A stretch of 64,000 bases of DNA from Stutzerimonas stutzeri SDM-LAC. GTDB lineage: Bacteria > Pseudomonadota > Gammaproteobacteria > Pseudomonadales > Pseudomonadaceae. The translations under genes were made by a program, and so were the position numbers. Shown here piece by piece: positions 19,806 through 29,309 of the stretch; the first letter of the stretch is position 1, and every line of letters starts with the position of its first letter. The notes under the pieces are model-generated. The model ran no database searches, was not told the DNA's origin, and was given only the letters and a program-made list of their open reading frames with translations. The stretch covers positions 19,509-83,508 of the forward strand of contig NZ_AGSX01000067.1 of NCBI RefSeq assembly GCF_000235745.1, read 5' to 3'.

Positions 19806-20564
19806 TTAGCGCGCTACTGCGTCGTTGATGCCCAGCCAGCCGTAGCCTTTTTCTTCCAGCTCCAGCGCCAGCTCCCGCCCGCCGGAGCGGATGATCCGCC
19901 CACCGGCAAGCACGTGCACGTAATCCGGAACGATGTAGGACAGCAGGCGCTGATAGTGGGTCACGACGAGAAAGGAGCGATCCGGCGAGCGGTTGGCGTT
20001 GACCCCATCGGAAACCGTCTTCAGCGCATCGATATCCAGGCCCGAGTCGGTCTCGTCGAGAATCGCCAGGCGCGGCTCGAGCAGCATCATCTGCATGATC
20101 TCGTTGCGCTTCTTCTCGCCCCCGGAGAAACCTTCGTTGACGCCGCGCTTGAGAAACGAAAGGTCCAGATCGACCTCACCGGCGACCTGCTTGGCCAGCT
20201 TCATCAAGCCCACGGCGTCGAGCTCCGGCTGCCCGCGGTGCTTGCGCATCGCATTGACTGCCGTGCGCAGGAACTGGATGTTGCTGACACCGGGAATCTC
20301 GACCGGGTATTGGAACGCCAGGAACAGACCGTCGCGGGCGCGCTCTTCGATTTTCTGCTCGAGCAGGTTCTTGCCATCCATGGTGACTTCGCCAGCGGTC
20401 ACCTCGAACGCCTCGTGCCCGGCCAGCACTTGCGCCAGGGTGCTTTTACCGGAGCCGTTCGGGCCCATGATCGCGTGCACTTCACCGGCACCGATCTCCA
20501 GATCGATGCCCTTGAGGATCGGCGTTCCATCGACGCTGGCGTGCAGATTCTTGATACTCAGCAT
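19806..20564 (-). CDS. sufC: SUF ATPase subunit SufC
   Basis: An ABC-type ATPase that drives conformational change in the SufBC2D scaffold; despite its fold it is not a transporter. The 252 residues carry Walker A GPNGSGKST (about 34-42), the ABC signature FSGGEKKRNE, Walker B LAILDETDSGLD and a switch His in VVTHYQRLL. The ETDSGLD form of Walker B is characteristic of SufC. It lies between sufB (32-nt gap) and sufD on the same transcript. Confidence 0.97.
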   Translation of the reverse strand: MLSIKNLHASVDGTPILKGIDLEIGAGEVHAIMGPNGSGKSTLAQVLAGHEAFEVTAGEVTMDGKNLLEQKIEERARDGLFLAFQYPVEIPGVSNIQFLRTAVNAMRKHRGQPELDAVGLMKLAKQVAGEVDLDLSFLKRGVNEGFSGGEKKRNEIMQMMLLEPRLAILDETDSGLDIDALKTVSDGVNANRSPDRSFLVVTHYQRLLSYIVPDYVHVLAGGRIIRSGGRELALELEEKGYGWLGINDAVAR

Positions 20565-20596
20565 TAGGTTCTAACCTCTCTTTTGACCAATAGGTG

Positions 20597-22054
<1,458 letters not shown>

Positions 22055-22493
22055 GATGGACGCTCCGTTCTCTCTCAGGTTTCTACGGTAAAGCCCGGCT
22101 ACCAGGCTGCGGTCGCTGACGATGTCGTCTCGCCTGTATCTGCGGCAAGCGGCAAGCAGCAGCGATCATCGTTCCAGCCATGATCCGCCGGGTTTGTAAT
22201 TATGGTTTTGACGCTACTGTACATTACCAGAGCAATTTAGTCAGGTATTAAGCGATGATGATGCGCGACGCTGATTTAGCCGAAGTCCGACCGCGATGGC
22301 GGGGCTCTCGGTCGCCAGGGGTTCGACTGCTTATACATTGCCGATTCATCGTGTAATGCTTGCATGCTGGGAGCGCAATCAGCACGGTGCGACGTCACGA
22401 CGTGAGGCGACAGCTGCCGAACCAGGAACCCGCCGATGAGGTGCTTGCCGCTAACGATGGCGGCGGCAGGAAACAGACGAGAGCAGCAAGCCG
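22055..22493. other. Intergenic region between sufB and a LysR gene
   Basis: This gap holds the divergent control region for the suf operon and the LysR-type gene. A more AT-rich stretch at about 22195-22255 is the likeliest promoter zone. I could not identify a convincing IscR or Fur box, nor a small ORF with coding character. Confidence 0.5.
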
Positions 22494-23456
22494 ATGCGAA
22501 AAAGCATGATGCGGATCACCCTGCGCCAGTTGCAGGTATTCAGGGCGGTCTGTGATAGCCGCTCCTACAGCCGTGCGGCGGAAGAAATGGCGCTGACCCA
22601 GCCAGCCGTGAGCCTGCAGATCCGCCAGCTTGAGGAGCTGATTGGCCAACCGTTATTCGAGTACCTGGGAAAAAAACTCTACCTCACTGTCGCTGCCGAA
22701 GCCCTGCAGCGCGCCAGCGCCGATATTTTTGGCCGCCTGGACAGCCTGGACATGCAGCTGTCCGATCTGCAGGGCTCGCTTCAGGGGCAACTGACCCTCG
22801 CCGTAGAATCGAGCGCCAAGTACATCACGCCGCATCTGTTCGCCGCGTTCAAACGCCAGCATCCGGAAGTCAGCCTGGAACTGGTCGTGGTCAATCACGC
22901 CCAGGTGGTCAAGCGCCTGTCGACCAGCCGCGACGACCTGCTGATCATGTCGCAGGTGCCGACCGACATGGACCTGGAGTTCATGCCTTTTCTGAACAAT
23001 CCCATCGTGGCGGTTGCGCCAATGGACCATCCGCTGAGCCAGGCAACTGACCTGACCCTGCAGGACCTGACCGCCTACCCACTGGTTATACGTGAACCCG
23101 GATCAGGCACACGCAAAGCGGGCGAAGACTATCTACGGCAAAAGCGCGCGCATTTCGCTCAGACGATACAGGTGGCGTCGCTGGATGCGCTGCGCGAGGC
23201 CGTGGTGGCCGGGTTGGGCGTGGCGCTAATGCCACGCCATGCGGTTCACCTGGAACTGGCTCACGGCCTGCTGCGAGAGCTGCCGGTTCAGGAACTGCCG
23301 CTGTACCGCAGCTGGTGCGTGGTGCATCCCAGAACCAAACGTCTGAGCCCGGTCGCTCAGGCGTTCTTTGCCTTCATCCGTGAGGAGCGCGCTCAGATCA
23401 GCGCGTTGGCTACACGTTTTGCCGGTGCTCCGCCTGACGCTCCAGCAGTGGGCTGA
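22494..23456 (+). CDS. LysR-family transcriptional regulator
   Basis: A LysR-type regulator of 320 residues (316 if translation begins at the second ATG pair, MRITLRQLQVF). The N-terminal winged helix-turn-helix covers about residues 5-65 (SRSYSRAAEEMALTQPAVSLQIRQLEELI). The C-terminal part is the periplasmic-binding-protein-like effector domain. The sequence resembles the CbbR/CysL branch, but no Calvin-cycle or cysteine genes are adjacent. Its target may be itself or unlinked genes. It is divergent from sufB; a role in suf control is possible by position but not otherwise supported. Confidence 0.88.
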   Translation: MRKSMMRITLRQLQVFRAVCDSRSYSRAAEEMALTQPAVSLQIRQLEELIGQPLFEYLGKKLYLTVAAEALQRASADIFGRLDSLDMQLSDLQGSLQGQLTLAVESSAKYITPHLFAAFKRQHPEVSLELVVVNHAQVVKRLSTSRDDLLIMSQVPTDMDLEFMPFLNNPIVAVAPMDHPLSQATDLTLQDLTAYPLVIREPGSGTRKAGEDYLRQKRAHFAQTIQVASLDALREAVVAGLGVALMPRHAVHLELAHGLLRELPVQELPLYRSWCVVHPRTKRLSPVAQAFFAFIREERAQISALATRFAGAPPDAPAVG

Positions 23457-23613
23457 CCATCAACAGATCGGGGAACTCCATCAGTTGCGCGTGCAGCTGG
23501 CGCTGCTCGTCATAGCTTTCGATGGCGCGGCGGAAGTGCATGCGGCGCTCGTCCTGTTGCTTGCGGCGGGCACGGGCATCGAGGTTGACGTAGGCTTCAC
23601 GGTGCTGGGACAT
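23410..23613 (-). CDS. Small conserved-looking hypothetical protein
   Basis: A 67-residue, highly charged helical protein beginning MSQHREAYVNLDARARRKQQ. The GGAG eight bases before its ATG supports translation, and Arg/Gln/Glu content suggests a nucleic-acid or protein contact helix rather than an enzyme. It overlaps the 3' end of the convergent LysR gene by 47 nt, tail to tail. I do not recognise a named family. It could be transcribed with hexR, which lies upstream? No: hexR is on the same strand but further downstream, with a 105-nt gap between this ATG and the hexR stop. Confidence 0.55.
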   Translation of the reverse strand: MSQHREAYVNLDARARRKQQDERRMHFRRAIESYDEQRQLHAQLMEFPDLLMVSPLLERQAEHRQNV

Positions 23614-23718
23614 GCGTGGTCTCCGGAACGGGTGTCGGGAGAGCCCAGCATCGAAGCCTCAGGTGACGCTATCAGGACGAACAGATGACGGGGCGATGAA
23701 CGTCGCTCAAAGGCCGCC

Positions 23719-24585
23719 TCATTCCTCGTGCGGCTTCACCGACTTGGGCGACAGGCGCAGGCTGCGCAAGCTGCGCTTGACGCTCTTCAGGTGATTGACC
23801 AGGCTCGGGCCACGCGCCATGGCGACGCCCATCGCCAGCACATCGATGACCACCAGGTGGGCGATCCGCGAGGTTAGCGGCGTGTAGATCTCGGTATCTT
23901 CCTGCACGTCGATGGCCAGGTTGATCGTCGCCAGCTCCGCCAGCGGCGTCTGGCTCGGACAGAGGGTGATCAGTGTGGCGCCGGACTCGCGCACCACATT
24001 GGCAGTGATCAGCAGGTCCTTGGAACGTCCCGACTGGGAAATGCAGATCGCCACATCGGTGGGTTTCAGCGTGACCGCCGACATCGCCTGCATGTGCGGA
24101 TCGGAATAGGCCGCCGCGCTGAGCAGCAGCCGGAAGAACTTGTGCTGGGCGTCGGTGGCGACCGCACCCGAGGCGCCAAAACCATAGAACTCGACACGCT
24201 CGGCCTTGGCCATGGCGGCCACCGCGCGCTCCAGCGCGTCGGAATCGAGCTTTTCACGCACTTCAATCAGCGTGTGCAGGGTCGTGTCGAAGATCTTCAG
24301 CGCAAAATCGGTGACCGAATCGTTCTCGCTGATAGCGAACTGACCGAAACTGGCGCCCGCGGCGAGGCTTTGCGCCAGTTTCAGCTTGAGGTCCTGAAAC
24401 CCGAGGCAGCCGATGGCGCGGCAGAAGCGCACGATGGTTGGCTCGCTGACACCCACTGTATGGGCCAGATCGGCCATCGAACTGTGCATCACGGCAGCCG
24501 GGTCGAGGAGCACATGGTCGGCCACCTTGAGTTCCGACTTGCGTAACGAACTTCTCGATTGAGCGATGTGTTGCAGCAGGTTCAC
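23719..24585 (-). CDS. hexR: HexR transcriptional repressor of central carbon metabolism
   Basis: An RpiR-family repressor that in pseudomonads controls zwf, edd/glk and gapA and is released by 2-keto-3-deoxy-6-phosphogluconate. The 288 residues comprise an N-terminal helix-turn-helix domain (DLAHTVGVSEPTIVRFCRAIGCLGFQDLKLKLA, about 40-75) and a C-terminal SIS sugar-phosphate domain (VEFYGFGASGAVATDAQHKF; ICISQSGRSKDLL). It is divergent from zwf, and a perfect palindrome resembling known HexR operators lies between the two, so autoregulation together with zwf control is likely. Confidence 0.95.
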   Translation of the reverse strand: MNLLQHIAQSRSSLRKSELKVADHVLLDPAAVMHSSMADLAHTVGVSEPTIVRFCRAIGCLGFQDLKLKLAQSLAAGASFGQFAISENDSVTDFALKIFDTTLHTLIEVREKLDSDALERAVAAMAKAERVEFYGFGASGAVATDAQHKFFRLLLSAAAYSDPHMQAMSAVTLKPTDVAICISQSGRSKDLLITANVVRESGATLITLCPSQTPLAELATINLAIDVQEDTEIYTPLTSRIAHLVVIDVLAMGVAMARGPSLVNHLKSVKRSLRSLRLSPKSVKPHEE

Positions 24586-24674
24586 GTAGGCGACTCACTT
24601 TGATCAAAACCCGGCAAGAATGGTCGAACGCTGCGGGTGCGCTCGCACCCGTCATGCCGGCTGGGTTGTAGTGG

Positions 24675-24695
24675 GCTTGTAGTTATACTACAAGC
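24675..24695. promoter_or_regulatory. Probable HexR operator
   Basis: A perfect inverted repeat, 9-bp arms GCTTGTAGT and ACTACAAGC around TAT, sits in the hexR-zwf divergent region. Its TGTAGT-N3-ACTACA core agrees with HexR sites reported for gammaproteobacteria. A further TTGTAGT half-site lies just to its left (24666-24672). The site contains TATACT, which could serve as a -10 element. Confidence 0.85.
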
Positions 24696-24889
24696 TTCGC
24701 TGTATCGCCCACCTGGGTGCCGTTTAAAACGCAGACGGGGCAGGCAAAACAAGGCGGAAAAAACGGAAAAGCGGAGTTCAGGTTCCGGCAAATGGGCTCT
24801 CCGAGACCGTTTTTAACGCGGCATTGCCGACGCTGGCAGTTCTAAGCGGCACGTCAATCGACATCTGTCCACCTTCTAGGAGTGACGCT

Positions 24890-26332
24890 GTGTCCATTTC
24901 CTGCGACATGCTGGTATTCGGCGGTACCGGCGACCTGGCACTACACAAACTCATCCCTGCGCTGTATTACCTGCACCGCGAGCAGCGGCTGCATGCTGAC
25001 GTTCGCATCCTGGCAATCGCCCGTCAGGACATCGACCGCAACGCCTACCTGGTACTGGCCGAGCGTCATCTCCGAGCACAGATTGCACGCACGGACTTCG
25101 AGACCGAGATTTGGAATGCGTTCAGCCAACGCCTCGACTACTTCCCAATGGACGCCACCCAGCGCGGTGAATACATCCGCCTCGCGCATCACCTCGGCCA
25201 GGCCGAAGGCCGCGTGCGCGTGCATTACCTGGCAACCGCACCCAACCTGTTCGAGCCCATAGCGTCGAACCTTGAAAGCGCCGGCCTTGCGGGGGAAGAC
25301 GCCCGCATCGTGCTGGAAAAGCCCATCGGCCATTCATTGGAATCGGCGCTGGAAATCAACGCGGCCATCGGTAACGTCTTCCCGGAATCACGCATCTACC
25401 GGATCGACCACTACCTCGGCAAGGAAACCGTGCAGAACCTCATGGCGTTGCGCTTCGCCAACGCACTGTTCGAGCCGATCTGGCGCAGCGGTCATATCGA
25501 CCATGTGCAGATCACCGTGGCCGAAACCCTCGGCGTCGAGGAGCGCGGCAGCTATTACGACCATGCCGGGGCGATGCGCGACATGCTGCAGAATCACCTG
25601 CTGCAACTGCTCTGCCTGGTGGCGATGGAAGCCCCAGTGCGCTTCGACGCCAAATCGATACGCGGCGAGAAGGTCAAGATCCTCGAAGCGCTCAAACCGA
25701 TCACCGGCAACGACGTGCAGGACAAGACCGTGCGTGGGCAGTACGTCGCCGGGCAGATCGGTGGCCATGACGTGCAGGCCTACTACTTCGAAAAGGACGT
25801 CGATAACGACAGCGACACCGAAACCTTCGTCGCCGTGAAAGCCGAGATCAATAACTGGCGCTGGGCCGGTGTGCCCTTCTATCTGCGCACCGGCAAGCGC
25901 ATGGCGAAGAAGCGTTCGGAGATCATCATCACCTTCAAACAGGTGCCGCACATGCTATTCACCAAGGGCGAGGTCAACCGCCTGGTGATCCGCCTGCAGC
26001 CCGAAGAGAGCATCAGCCTGCAGCTCATGGCCAAGGCACCGGGCAAAGGCATGCAGCTGGAGCCCGTCGAGCTCGATCTGAACCTGGCGCACGCATTCAG
26101 CAGCACGCGTCGCTGGGAGGCCTACGAGCGGCTGTTGCTGGACGTGATCGAAGGCGACTCGACACTGTTCATGCGCCGCGATGAAGTGGAAGCGGCGTGG
26201 AACTGGGTTGACCCAATCCTCTGTGGCTGGCAGAGCCATTACCGCAAACCCAGACCCTATCCGGCTGGAACCGACGGCCCTGAGCAGGCGCACCAGCTGA
26301 TCGAGCACCAGGGTCGCCAGTGGTGGCGTTGA
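24890..26332 (+). CDS. zwf: Glucose-6-phosphate 1-dehydrogenase
   Basis: Oxidises glucose-6-phosphate to 6-phosphogluconolactone, the entry to the Entner-Doudoroff and pentose phosphate routes and a main NADPH source. The GTG start is preceded by AGGAG at eight bases and gives a 480-residue protein; an earlier ATG adds 22 poorly conserved residues. The nucleotide fold FGGTGDLA (about 10-17), EKPIGHS and the catalytic RIDHYLGKE (171-179) are intact. In many pseudomonads pgl and eda follow zwf; here the next gene is ectA after a 656-nt gap. Confidence 0.96.
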   Translation: MSISCDMLVFGGTGDLALHKLIPALYYLHREQRLHADVRILAIARQDIDRNAYLVLAERHLRAQIARTDFETEIWNAFSQRLDYFPMDATQRGEYIRLAHHLGQAEGRVRVHYLATAPNLFEPIASNLESAGLAGEDARIVLEKPIGHSLESALEINAAIGNVFPESRIYRIDHYLGKETVQNLMALRFANALFEPIWRSGHIDHVQITVAETLGVEERGSYYDHAGAMRDMLQNHLLQLLCLVAMEAPVRFDAKSIRGEKVKILEALKPITGNDVQDKTVRGQYVAGQIGGHDVQAYYFEKDVDNDSDTETFVAVKAEINNWRWAGVPFYLRTGKRMAKKRSEIIITFKQVPHMLFTKGEVNRLVIRLQPEESISLQLMAKAPGKGMQLEPVELDLNLAHAFSSTRRWEAYERLLLDVIEGDSTLFMRRDEVEAAWNWVDPILCGWQSHYRKPRPYPAGTDGPEQAHQLIEHQGRQWWR

Positions 26333-26388
26333 GCCAGCCGAGAGCGTCCGCCGCGGGCGCCGATTACGCGTTGTACGGCCCGAAATAG

Positions 26389-26409
26389 AGCTGCTCTGCG
26401 CGAGCAGCT
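26389..26409. repeat. Hairpin after zwf
   Basis: An 8-bp inverted repeat, AGCTGCTC and GAGCAGCT, with a TGCGC loop lies 57 nt past the zwf stop. There is no T tract, so it may stabilise or help end the zwf transcript but is not a canonical terminator. Confidence 0.5.
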
Positions 26410-26527
26410 GTAACTAACACAGCGAGCAGCTCGCAACTAGCAGCTGAACTTTCCAGCATCGTCGGTAATTGGGCTGACCAATAAATTTAACCAAATGCGA
26501 CGAAGTCGCCATCTCCGCGAAGCGGAT

Positions 26528-26554
26528 CGCCGATATCCAGCCAAGATATCGGCG
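26528..26554. repeat. Perfect 10-bp inverted repeat upstream of ectA
   Basis: CGCCGATATC and GATATCGGCG are separated by seven bases (CAGCCAA). It lacks a T tract and lies more than 400 nt before ectA. It could be an operator or an RNA hairpin; there is no evidence to choose. Confidence 0.5.
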
Positions 26555-26920
26555 ACTGAACTTGCCAGTTCTGGCCTGCTGATTCAGGGCTTAATCCATC
26601 AACAACTCCGGCAAGTTTCGGCCAGGCAAATGCGGACGTTATCCACAACCGTACCGGCATTGGCGCAACCCTCGCAAAGCCCCATTCTGAAAGGGCTCCG
26701 CTCTGTTGGCTAAGCGTACTGATCTGCGCTTTTGCCGCGCCTTGATCATCTAGCAGAGCCCGCCCAGCAACGTGCGCCGATCCGACGCTGATATACCACT
26801 GTATATAGGCATCAGATCAGACCCGATCCTGGCGCTTGGCGAGCAAGTTCAACTTTCGCGATAAACGGCGAACTTCGGAGATATCAGCGCCGATTCAATG
26901 CCCATGATCGGCGACTTGGG

Positions 26921-26950
26921 TTGAGATTAATTTTTTGATGTGTTTATTCT
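26921..26950 (+). promoter_or_regulatory. Possible ect operon promoter
   Basis: TTGAGA and TATTCT are separated by 18 bases in an AT-rich stretch, 39 nt before the proposed ectA start. This is a plausible sigma-70/sigma-38 promoter. Known ect promoters in other bacteria are osmotically induced; nothing here proves that. Confidence 0.4.
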
Positions 26951-26988
26951 AATAAAGGATTTCAATCAGCAACCCCAAAGGTCTTGTT

Positions 26989-27522
26989 TTGAGTGTTCCT
27001 ACCGTAACGCTCCGTCGCCCAACCGACGGCGACGGTTATCCCCTCCATGAGCTGGTAGCGCGCTGCCAACCCCTGGATATCAATTCGGCGTACTGCAACC
27101 TTCTGCAATGCTCCGACTTCGCCGACACCTCCATTGCCGCCACAGATGCGGATGACCAATTGGTAGGTTTCATTTCCGGTTACTGCCCTCCTGCTCGCCC
27201 GGACACCTTGTTCGTCTGGCAAGTCGCGGTCGACGCTTCGATGCGCGGCCAGGGTCTGGCGCTGCGCATGCTGATGGCATTGATCGCTCGAGTCGCCAGA
27301 GAGCAAGGCGTCAGCCACCTGGAAACAACCATCTCGCCGGACAACGGGGCATCTCAGGCGCTGTTCAAAAAGGCCTTCGCCAAACTTGGCGTGGACTACA
27401 GCACCCGAACCCTGTTCTCCCGCGCCGAACATTTCGCCGGCAAGCACGAAGACGAAGTGCTCTACCGCGCCGGCCCGTTCGCCGCACCCCATTCAGAAGA
27501 AGAACTAGAGGAAAACGCATGA
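26989..27522 (+). CDS. ectA: L-2,4-diaminobutyrate N-acetyltransferase EctA
   Basis: Acetylates 2,4-diaminobutyrate, the second step of ectoine synthesis. The GNAT fold is evident in VWQVAVDASMRGQGLALRML (acetyl-CoA loop R-G-Q-G-L-A) and ETTISPDNGASQALFKK. The start is listed as TTG because AAAGG lies seven bases before it, giving 177 residues; no ATG or GTG occurs upstream in frame. The frame is open 11 codons further upstream to a TAA and reads NPKGLVL there, so initiation at a rarer codon further up cannot be excluded. It overlaps ectB by four bases (ATGA). Confidence 0.93.
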   Translation: MSVPTVTLRRPTDGDGYPLHELVARCQPLDINSAYCNLLQCSDFADTSIAATDADDQLVGFISGYCPPARPDTLFVWQVAVDASMRGQGLALRMLMALIARVAREQGVSHLETTISPDNGASQALFKKAFAKLGVDYSTRTLFSRAEHFAGKHEDEVLYRAGPFAAPHSEEELEENA

Positions 27523-28796
27523 AAACTTTCGAACTGCACGAATCTGGCGTTCGCAGCTACTGCCGCTCCTTTCCCGTGGTCTTCAAGCAGGCCCGTGGCG
27601 CTGAACTCATCACCCGCGAAGGCAAGTCCTACATCGACTTTCTCGCCGGTGCCGGTACGCTGAACTACGGCCACAACCATCCGGTGCTCAAGCAGGCGCT
27701 GCTCGACTACATCGAAGCCGACGGCCTCACCCATGGCCTGGACATGTACTCCGAAGCGAAGGAGAACTTCCTCTCCACCTTCGATCGGCTGATCCTCAAG
27801 CCGCGCAACATGGACTACGTCATGCAGTTCACCGGTCCGACCGGCACCAACGCGGTGGAAGCCGCGCTGAAGCTGGCGCGCAAGGTGACTGGCCGCAACA
27901 ACATCATCAGCTTCACCAACGGCTTCCATGGCTGCAGCATCGGCGCGCTCGCTGCGACCGGTAACAAGCACCACCGTGGCGCCGCAGGCGTTCCGCTGAC
28001 CGACGTCAGCCGCATGCCTTACGCCAACTACTTCGGCGACAAGGTCAACACCATCGCGATGATGGACAAGCTGCTGACCGACCCATCCAGCGGTGTCGAC
28101 AAGCCCGCTGCCGTGATCGTCGAAGTGGTCCAGGGCGAAGGCGGTCTGAACGCCGCCTCGGCCGAGTGGGTGCGCAAGCTCGAGAAGCTGTGCCGCAAGC
28201 ACGAAATGCTGCTGATCATTGATGACATCCAGGCCGGTTGCGGCCGGACTGGCACCTTCTTCAGCTTCGAAGAAATGGGCATCAAGCCGGACATGATCAC
28301 CTTGTCCAAGTCGCTGTCGGGCTACGGCCTGCCGTTCGCCATGGTGCTGCTGCGCAAGGAGCTGGACCAGTGGAAGCCGGGCGAGCACAACGGCACCTTT
28401 CGCGGTAACAACCACGCGTTTGTCACCGCTGCTGCCGCCATCGAACACTTCTGGAAGGACGAAGAGTTCGCCAACAGCGTCAAGGCCAAGGGCAAGCGCA
28501 TCGCCGATGGCATGCACAAGATTGTCCGCCGCTATGGCCCGGACTCTCTGTTCGTCAAAGGTCGCGGAATGATGATCGGCATCAGCTGCCCGGACGGCGA
28601 CACCGCTGCCGCCATCTGCCGTCACGCCTTCGAGAACGGCCTGGTCGTTGAAACCAGCGGCGCGCATAGCGAAGTGGTCAAGTGCCTCTGCCCGCTGATC
28701 ATCAGCGAAGAGCAGATCGACAAGGCCATGAGCATCCTGGACAAGGCCTTCGCTGCCGTGATGTCCGACCAGGACTCCAACCAAGCAGCTTCTTGA
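27519..28796 (+). CDS. ectB: Diaminobutyrate-2-oxoglutarate aminotransferase EctB
   Basis: A pyridoxal-phosphate class III aminotransferase converting aspartate semialdehyde to 2,4-diaminobutyrate with glutamate as donor, the first committed step of ectoine synthesis. The 425 residues contain FLAGAGTLNYGHNHPVLK near the N-terminus, LLIIDDIQAGCGRTGTFFSFE (the Asp that holds the PLP nitrogen) and ITLSKSLSGYGLP with the Schiff-base Lys. ATGA overlap with ectA indicates translational coupling, and ectC follows after 12 nt. Confidence 0.97.
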   Translation: MKTFELHESGVRSYCRSFPVVFKQARGAELITREGKSYIDFLAGAGTLNYGHNHPVLKQALLDYIEADGLTHGLDMYSEAKENFLSTFDRLILKPRNMDYVMQFTGPTGTNAVEAALKLARKVTGRNNIISFTNGFHGCSIGALAATGNKHHRGAAGVPLTDVSRMPYANYFGDKVNTIAMMDKLLTDPSSGVDKPAAVIVEVVQGEGGLNAASAEWVRKLEKLCRKHEMLLIIDDIQAGCGRTGTFFSFEEMGIKPDMITLSKSLSGYGLPFAMVLLRKELDQWKPGEHNGTFRGNNHAFVTAAAAIEHFWKDEEFANSVKAKGKRIADGMHKIVRRYGPDSLFVKGRGMMIGISCPDGDTAAAICRHAFENGLVVETSGAHSEVVKCLCPLIISEEQIDKAMSILDKAFAAVMSDQDSNQAAS

Positions 28797-28808
28797 GGAC
28801 TTAGCAAA

Positions 28809-29204
28809 ATGATCGTACGTACCCTGGCCGAATGCGAGCAGTCCAACCGCAAGATCAAGACCGATACCTGGGACAGCACCCGGATGCTGCTCAAGGACGA
28901 CAAGATGGGCTTCTCGTTTCACGTAACCACCATCTACGCCAACACCGAGACGCACATCCACTACCAGAACCATCTGGAGTCGGTGTATTGCATGAGCGGT
29001 AACGGTGAAATCGAGACCATCGCCGACGGCAAGATCTACAAGATCGAGGCCGGCACGCTGTACATCCTCGACAAGCACGACGAGCACTTGCTCCGTGGCG
29101 GCACCGAGGACATGAAAATGGCCTGCGTCTTCAATCCGCCGCTCAACGGCAAGGAAGTTCATGACGAGAGCGGTGTCTACCCGCTGGAGGCCGAAACCGT
29201 TTAA
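28809..29204 (+). CDS. ectC: L-ectoine synthase EctC
   Basis: Cyclises N-gamma-acetyl-diaminobutyrate to ectoine. The 131-residue cupin protein has the standard family start [10 protein letters not shown], metal- and substrate-binding region [24 protein letters not shown] and the closing strand [25 protein letters not shown]. The length is normal. It sits 12 nt after ectB and about 105 nt before ectD. Cytoplasmic. Confidence 0.98.
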   Translation: MIVRTLAECEQSNRKIKTDTWDSTRMLLKDDKMGFSFHVTTIYANTETHIHYQNHLESVYCMSGNGEIETIADGKIYKIEAGTLYILDKHDEHLLRGGTEDMKMACVFNPPLNGKEVHDESGVYPLEAETV

Positions 29205-29309
29205 GAGCATGGTGATGCGCGGCATCACCCGCTATCGATGGTTGTGCCCATCCTGCGAGTGACCGCAGGGTGGGTGAAACCCGCCAAGGAACCGAAAGGA
29301 GACTGTGAA

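Larger units (their letters stand above)
26333..26988. other. Long intergenic region between zwf and ectA
   Basis: No convincing gene was seen here. A 72-codon open frame at 26495-26713 has no coding character or ribosome site. The stretch contains two hairpins (listed separately), several repeats of the AGCAGCT type, and repeated CGCCGAT-like words, and it becomes AT-rich near its ectA end. It presumably holds the zwf terminator and the osmotically controlled ect promoter. Confidence 0.55.

Noticed and set aside
24661-24700. Well-spaced zwf promoter overlapping the HexR site
   Set aside because: TATACT is present within the palindrome, but no -35 hexamer is found at 16-18 bases, so no promoter was annotated.
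26495-26713. Small protein in the zwf-ectA gap
   Set aside because: No ribosome site; spans an inverted repeat and has mixed composition.
27462-29228. 588-codon minus-strand frame opposite ectB-ectC
   Set aside because: Antisense to verified ectoine genes; no motif or ribosome site.
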